Origin: Chloroflexota bacterium
GTDB lineage: Bacteria > Chloroflexota > Dehalococcoidia > SZUA-161
Assembly (NCBI GenBank): GCA_016865955.1
Contig: VGNW01000088.1
Span: 1-8,416 of the forward strand
DNA: 8,416 bases
Direction of reading: 5' to 3'
Part shown: positions 6,745-8,416 of the stretch, in pieces
Layout of the letters: each line of letters opens with the position of its first letter
Position numbering within the stretch: position 1 is the stretch's first letter
Program-made: the position numbers and the translations under genes
Notes under the pieces: generated by a model
What the model saw: only the letters and a program-made list of their open reading frames with translations
Database searches by the model: none
Told to the model about the DNA's origin: nothing

Positions 6745-7461
6745 ATGAAGATTTTACGTGGTGTTCTGATTCTAACGCTTGTGGCGGCATTGACGTTATG
6801 CAGTATGGGTACCGTCTTCGCCAAAGGGCCGCCCGCCGATAATCCCGGAAAAGGACCCAAGAATATGGGTGAAAGACAGGGATTCTCAGGCAATGTGACG
6901 GCAGTAATCGCCGGCAACGTCACCCTAATCACGGAACAGGGATGGAACGTAACAGTAACACTCAACAACGACGCCAGATATAAGATTGTCAAAGCAATGA
7001 ATAAATGGGGCAGCTACGATGATTTCATCGACGCTCTGGGCGGAAGCCTGACAGCCCTAATGGGTGAGAAGGTCGTGGTTCTGGCGGGCAATGTAACTGA
7101 GACAGCGCCCCCGGGTACATTCACCGGTGTAGCCATAAAATTTATGGTGCTCAAGATTCCGGCGACACCTCTGCACGCTCACCGCACAGGGCTGGTCAGT
7201 GTATTCAATCCTCCCGGCGGTAGCATCGCAACGGGCAACATAACTATTGTCGATGTACATGGCGTAAGCCATCTGTTCACTGTGGGCAACGAGACCATTT
7301 ATCGCCCCGCAGGCACAGAAGCCGGCAACATAACGGCTGATGCAACACTCCAGACATCGAGTTTTGTTACTGTAGTTACCAAAGGTGACCCCAAGCTGAA
7401 TTCAGAGGCAAAAGCCATTGTGCTCCATGCGAATAGACCGGCAGACTGGCCCAAGCCGTAA
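6745..7461 (+). CDS. Secreted protein with two DUF5666-like repeats
   Basis: A 238-residue protein with GGAGGAGG before the ATG. Residues 1-26 form a signal peptide with a likely cut after VFA, leaving a mature N-terminus of KGPPADNPGKGP. Two similar beta-rich units follow, about 46-134 and 149-231. Each starts GxV or GLV, contains 'NITIVD/NVTLIT' then 'G...VTV/LFTV', and ends with 'VVVLAG...GVAI' or 'VTVVTKG...AKAIVL'. This resembles the DUF5666 pattern found in exported proteins of unknown role. There are seven Asn-X-Thr triplets (N50, N58, N68, N116, N165, N182, N195), mostly as GN-V/I-T at strand starts; the one Cys is in the signal peptide. It follows the lipoprotein gene and is closed by a strong terminator. 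The function is unknown; it is certainly exported. Confidence 0.9.
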   Translation: MKILRGVLILTLVAALTLCSMGTVFAKGPPADNPGKGPKNMGERQGFSGNVTAVIAGNVTLITEQGWNVTVTLNNDARYKIVKAMNKWGSYDDFIDALGGSLTALMGEKVVVLAGNVTETAPPGTFTGVAIKFMVLKIPATPLHAHRTGLVSVFNPPGGSIATGNITIVDVHGVSHLFTVGNETIYRPAGTEAGNITADATLQTSSFVTVVTKGDPKLNSEAKAIVLHANRPADWPKP

Positions 7462-7485
7462 TCTGCCAGAATAACGACAGACGTT

Positions 7486-7518
7486 GAGGGGGCATCCGCC
7501 TCGGGCGGATGCCCCCTC
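7486..7518 (+). terminator. Strong intrinsic terminator
   Basis: Perfect 15-bp arms (7486-7500 and 7504-7518) around a TCG loop, followed by TTATT. The very GC-rich stem 25 bases past the stop codon of the secreted protein makes this the end of the 6201-7461 transcription unit. The T-run is short, but the stem is exceptionally stable. Transcripts of the minus-strand zinc-ribbon gene would also pass through the same hairpin, although the tail on that side (AACG) is poor. Confidence 0.85.
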
Positions 7519-7601
7519 TTATTAAGTCCCCTCAACCGCACCCCTTAAGGCAATATCACTAGCGCAATATCGAGGTTATCAGTGGTGCGACTTAGGTCAC
7601 A

Positions 7602-7760
7602 TTAAGTGGCACTGGGCTGCGGGCGCCTGTTTTTCCTGGGCTTGTTCCAGTATGGTGACCTGCACTTGGCACACCGCTTAGGGTTGGGGACTCGGGCTGG
7701 CCATGATTCCCCGCAACGAAGGCAAGTGTGCTGTGGTATCTTTACCGGTGTCTGAACCAT
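7602..7760 (-). CDS. 52-residue zinc-ribbon protein
   Basis: A very short gene of 52 codons plus stop. The protein has two Cys pairs, C13-L-R-C16 and C30-A-K-C33, separated by 13 residues, then SPYWNKPRK (35-43) and a basic, Arg/Pro-rich tail. CxxCGxxW...PxxCxxCxSPYWxKPRK is a zinc-ribbon pattern common in small proteins of anaerobic bacteria, especially Chloroflexota as I remember it. It probably binds Zn(II) and, with its basic tail, nucleic acid; its role is unknown, and some relatives are annotated as DNA-binding or ribosome-linked. The ATG at 7760 is the only ATG upstream of the first Cys before an in-frame stop. No Shine-Dalgarno site precedes it, but a promoter would place the RNA start 2-3 bases upstream, so the mRNA is probably leaderless. 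Confidence 0.8.
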   Translation of the reverse strand: MVQTPVKIPQHTCLRCGESWPARVPNPKRCAKCRSPYWNKPRKNRRPQPSAT

Positions 7761-7769
7761 TTGACAAAA

Positions 7770-7798
7770 GTGTTATCATATATGAGCAGTTTTGTCAA
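7770..7798 (-). promoter_or_regulatory. Promoter of the zinc-ribbon gene
   Basis: Minus strand: perfect TTGACA (7798-7793), 17 bases, then TGA-TAACAC (-10 at 7775-7770), an extended but weak -10 box. The expected start at about 7762-7763 is only 2-3 bases before the ATG at 7760. The -35 box lies in the right arm of the inverted repeat 7761-7798. Confidence 0.55.
7771..7779 (+). promoter_or_regulatory. Extended -10 promoter for the two small membrane genes
   Basis: TGT followed by TATCAT (7774-7779): an extended -10 with five of six consensus bases. The -35 region is weak (CTGAAC near 7752-7757). The start would fall near 7786, about 25 bases before the GTG at 7811. It overlaps the -10 box of the divergent zinc-ribbon promoter (7770-7775) by two bases, so the two promoters cannot easily be used at once. 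Confidence 0.5.
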
Positions 7799-7810
7799 GG
7801 GGGTAAGACG

Positions 7811-8086
7811 GTGATTACTGAAAAAGGCCTTGCGTTAACGGATTTTCAGTTCGGGATGTTCTGCGCCTTCTGCGGCTTGCTCCTGGGACTGGTAACCCTG
7901 CAGCTGATAGGGCTCCTGAGAACCACTCGGGAGATAAAAAGAGCGGGGAAGGGGGATAGGCTGCTGGACCTGACGGAGCTGATGGCTAAGGTCTTCCTAG
8001 CGCCGCTATTGCTGCTTTTCGCCCCGGTGCTGCTCGTTGGTTCGCTGGTATGGGTGAGAGGCCTGGGGAAAGAAATACCAGAATGA
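7811..8086 (+). CDS. Small two-helix membrane protein
   Basis: I do not recognise this 91-residue protein. It has two hydrophobic helices, about residues 14-35 and 56-76. A charged stretch TTREIKRAGKGDRLLDLTELM lies between them, and a short acidic tail follows. The basic connecting loop suggests both ends face outward and the loop faces the cytoplasm. The GTG at 7811 is preferred because AAGGGGG stands seven bases before it; an ATG at 7703 in the same frame has no ribosome site and would run across the zinc-ribbon gene on the other strand. It ends 13 bases before the next small membrane gene, so the two probably form an operon, and perhaps a complex. Its length is too short for a transporter by itself; a subunit, a regulator of a membrane enzyme or a toxin-like peptide are all possible. 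Confidence 0.8.
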   Translation: MITEKGLALTDFQFGMFCAFCGLLLGLVTLQLIGLLRTTREIKRAGKGDRLLDLTELMAKVFLAPLLLLFAPVLLVGSLVWVRGLGKEIPE

Positions 8087-8099
8087 TAGGAGTCTATAG

Positions 8100-8312
8100 A
8101 TGGCTCATGTAGTGGCAGCGATCTTAGGTTTAGTCTCCATTGTTTTGATGGGTTCAGACCACATTATATCGAAGACACTGAGAATTAATATAGACAAAAC
8201 GCTGCAGAGTGCGCTGACATTATCCACCCTCAAAAGGACTTTCGTGGTAGCGGCGGTGCTCGCAACCATAGGAATGACGGGATGGTTTACATATCTATAT
8301 CAAGCGACATAA
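8100..8312 (+). CDS. Tiny membrane protein, 70 residues
   Basis: Of unknown family. It has two hydrophobic segments, about residues 3-18 and 47-67, with an amphipathic stretch HIISKTLRINIDKTLQSAL in between and a basic KR just before the second helix. The start is supported by AGGAG seven bases upstream, and the gene follows the other two-helix protein by 13 bases, so translation is probably coupled. The pair has no enzymatic signature. The stop codon is close to the -35 box of the next promoter (8317-8345), so the following gene has its own control. Confidence 0.75.
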   Translation: MAHVVAAILGLVSIVLMGSDHIISKTLRINIDKTLQSALTLSTLKRTFVVAAVLATIGMTGWFTYLYQAT

Positions 8313-8316
8313 GTAG

Positions 8317-8345
8317 TTGCGCATAGCGATAATTTAAGTTATACT
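8317..8345 (+). promoter_or_regulatory. Promoter of the last, partial gene
   Basis: TTGCGC (8317-8322), 17 bases, then TATACT (8340-8345), five of six consensus bases in the -10 box. The start would lie near 8352, about 24 bases before the ATG at 8376. The -35 box begins five bases after the preceding stop codon. Confidence 0.55.
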
Positions 8346-8374
8346 GGGAGCAAAGATTATTGGAGGTTGCTCCC
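8346..8374. repeat. Inverted repeat flanking the ribosome-binding site
   Basis: Perfect 8-base arms GGGAGCAA (8346-8353) and TTGCTCCC (8367-8374) with a 13-base loop that contains GGAGG (8362-8366), one base before the start codon region. It directly follows the -10 box, so it can be read either as a DNA operator overlapping the RNA start or, if transcription starts upstream of 8346, as a hairpin displaying the ribosome site in its loop. Confidence 0.6.
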
Positions 8375-8375
8375 G

Positions 8376-8416
8376 ATGAAAAGGATAAGCATTCCGGATG
8401 CAGAGACATTTATCGC
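8376..8416 (+). CDS. 5' end of a gene running off the window
   Basis: ATG at 8376 with GGAGG (8362-8366) nine bases upstream, promoter and inverted repeat before it. The 13 visible codons read MKRISIPDAETFI. This is too short to assign a family. The operator-like repeat at its start would fit a self-regulated gene, but nothing in the visible residues shows that. Confidence 0.6.
   Translation, partial: MKRISIPDAETFI

Larger units (their letters stand above)
7761..7798. repeat. Nested inverted repeat in a divergent promoter
   Basis: TTGACAAAA (7761-7769) and TTTTGTCAA (7790-7798) are perfect 9-base inverted arms. Between them sits a perfect 10-base palindrome TCATATATGA (7776-7785), centred one base from the centre of the outer arms. 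The element covers the -35 and -10 boxes of the minus-strand promoter and the -10 of the plus-strand promoter, so it is well placed as an operator for a dimeric regulator. No nearby gene is clearly that regulator. Confidence 0.5.

Noticed and set aside
7703..7810. Upstream ATG start for the 7811-8086 membrane protein
   Set aside because: The extra 36 residues have no ribosome site, are not hydrophobic or family-like, and would run opposite the zinc-ribbon gene; the GTG at 7811 has AAGGGGG at good spacing and a promoter just upstream.
1..8416. CRISPR array, IS element, tRNA or phage signals
   Set aside because: No regularly spaced repeats, no transposase or integrase motifs, no tRNA cloverleaf and no terminal inverted repeats were found on reading both strands.

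Overview
The window looks like a chromosomal segment of an anaerobic bacterium. The best guess, by inference only, is Chloroflexota (Dehalococcoidia-like). Pointers are tandem tungsten/molybdopterin oxidoreductases of the aldehyde:ferredoxin oxidoreductase (AOR) family, a lipoprotein with a Thr/Pro-rich linker, a small 'SPYW-KPRK' zinc-ribbon protein, good Shine-Dalgarno sites and sigma70-like promoters. I see no rRNA, tRNA, transposase, phage gene or CRISPR array.

Layout. Positions 1-1570 hold the 3' part of a first AOR-family gene, which begins outside the window. A GYD-domain gene (1658-1945, minus) converges on it. A divergent promoter region (about 2100-2240) separates the GYD gene from a second small alpha/beta-barrel gene (2239-2574, plus). 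That gene runs straight into a complete second AOR-family gene (2613-4529). A five-helix membrane protein (4518-5075, minus) overlaps the end of this gene tail to tail and follows a DegV-family gene (5111-5950, minus). Next come two exported-protein genes on the plus strand, a lipoprotein (6201-6656) and a secreted two-repeat protein (6745-7461), closed by a strong hairpin terminator (7486-7518). The last part holds a 52-residue zinc-ribbon gene (7602-7760, minus), a pair of tiny two-helix membrane proteins (7811-8086 and 8100-8312, plus) and the first 13 codons of another gene (from 8376).

How the genes may work together. The AOR-like proteins would carry a bis-pyranopterin W (or Mo) centre and one 4Fe-4S cluster, and would exchange electrons with ferredoxin or a partner. 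They are clear paralogs, but the first has lost several residues the second keeps: a Glu after the cluster motif, two His, and the CX2CX3C spacing. They may therefore have different substrates or one may be non-catalytic. The two small barrel proteins between them look like dedicated accessory proteins of unknown role. The rest of the window appears unrelated to this locus.

The points most worth a second look are the asymmetric AOR pair with its two barrel proteins, the structured leader of the GYD gene, the probably leaderless zinc-ribbon gene whose promoter overlaps a divergent one within a nested palindrome, and the inverted repeat around the ribosome-binding site of the last gene.
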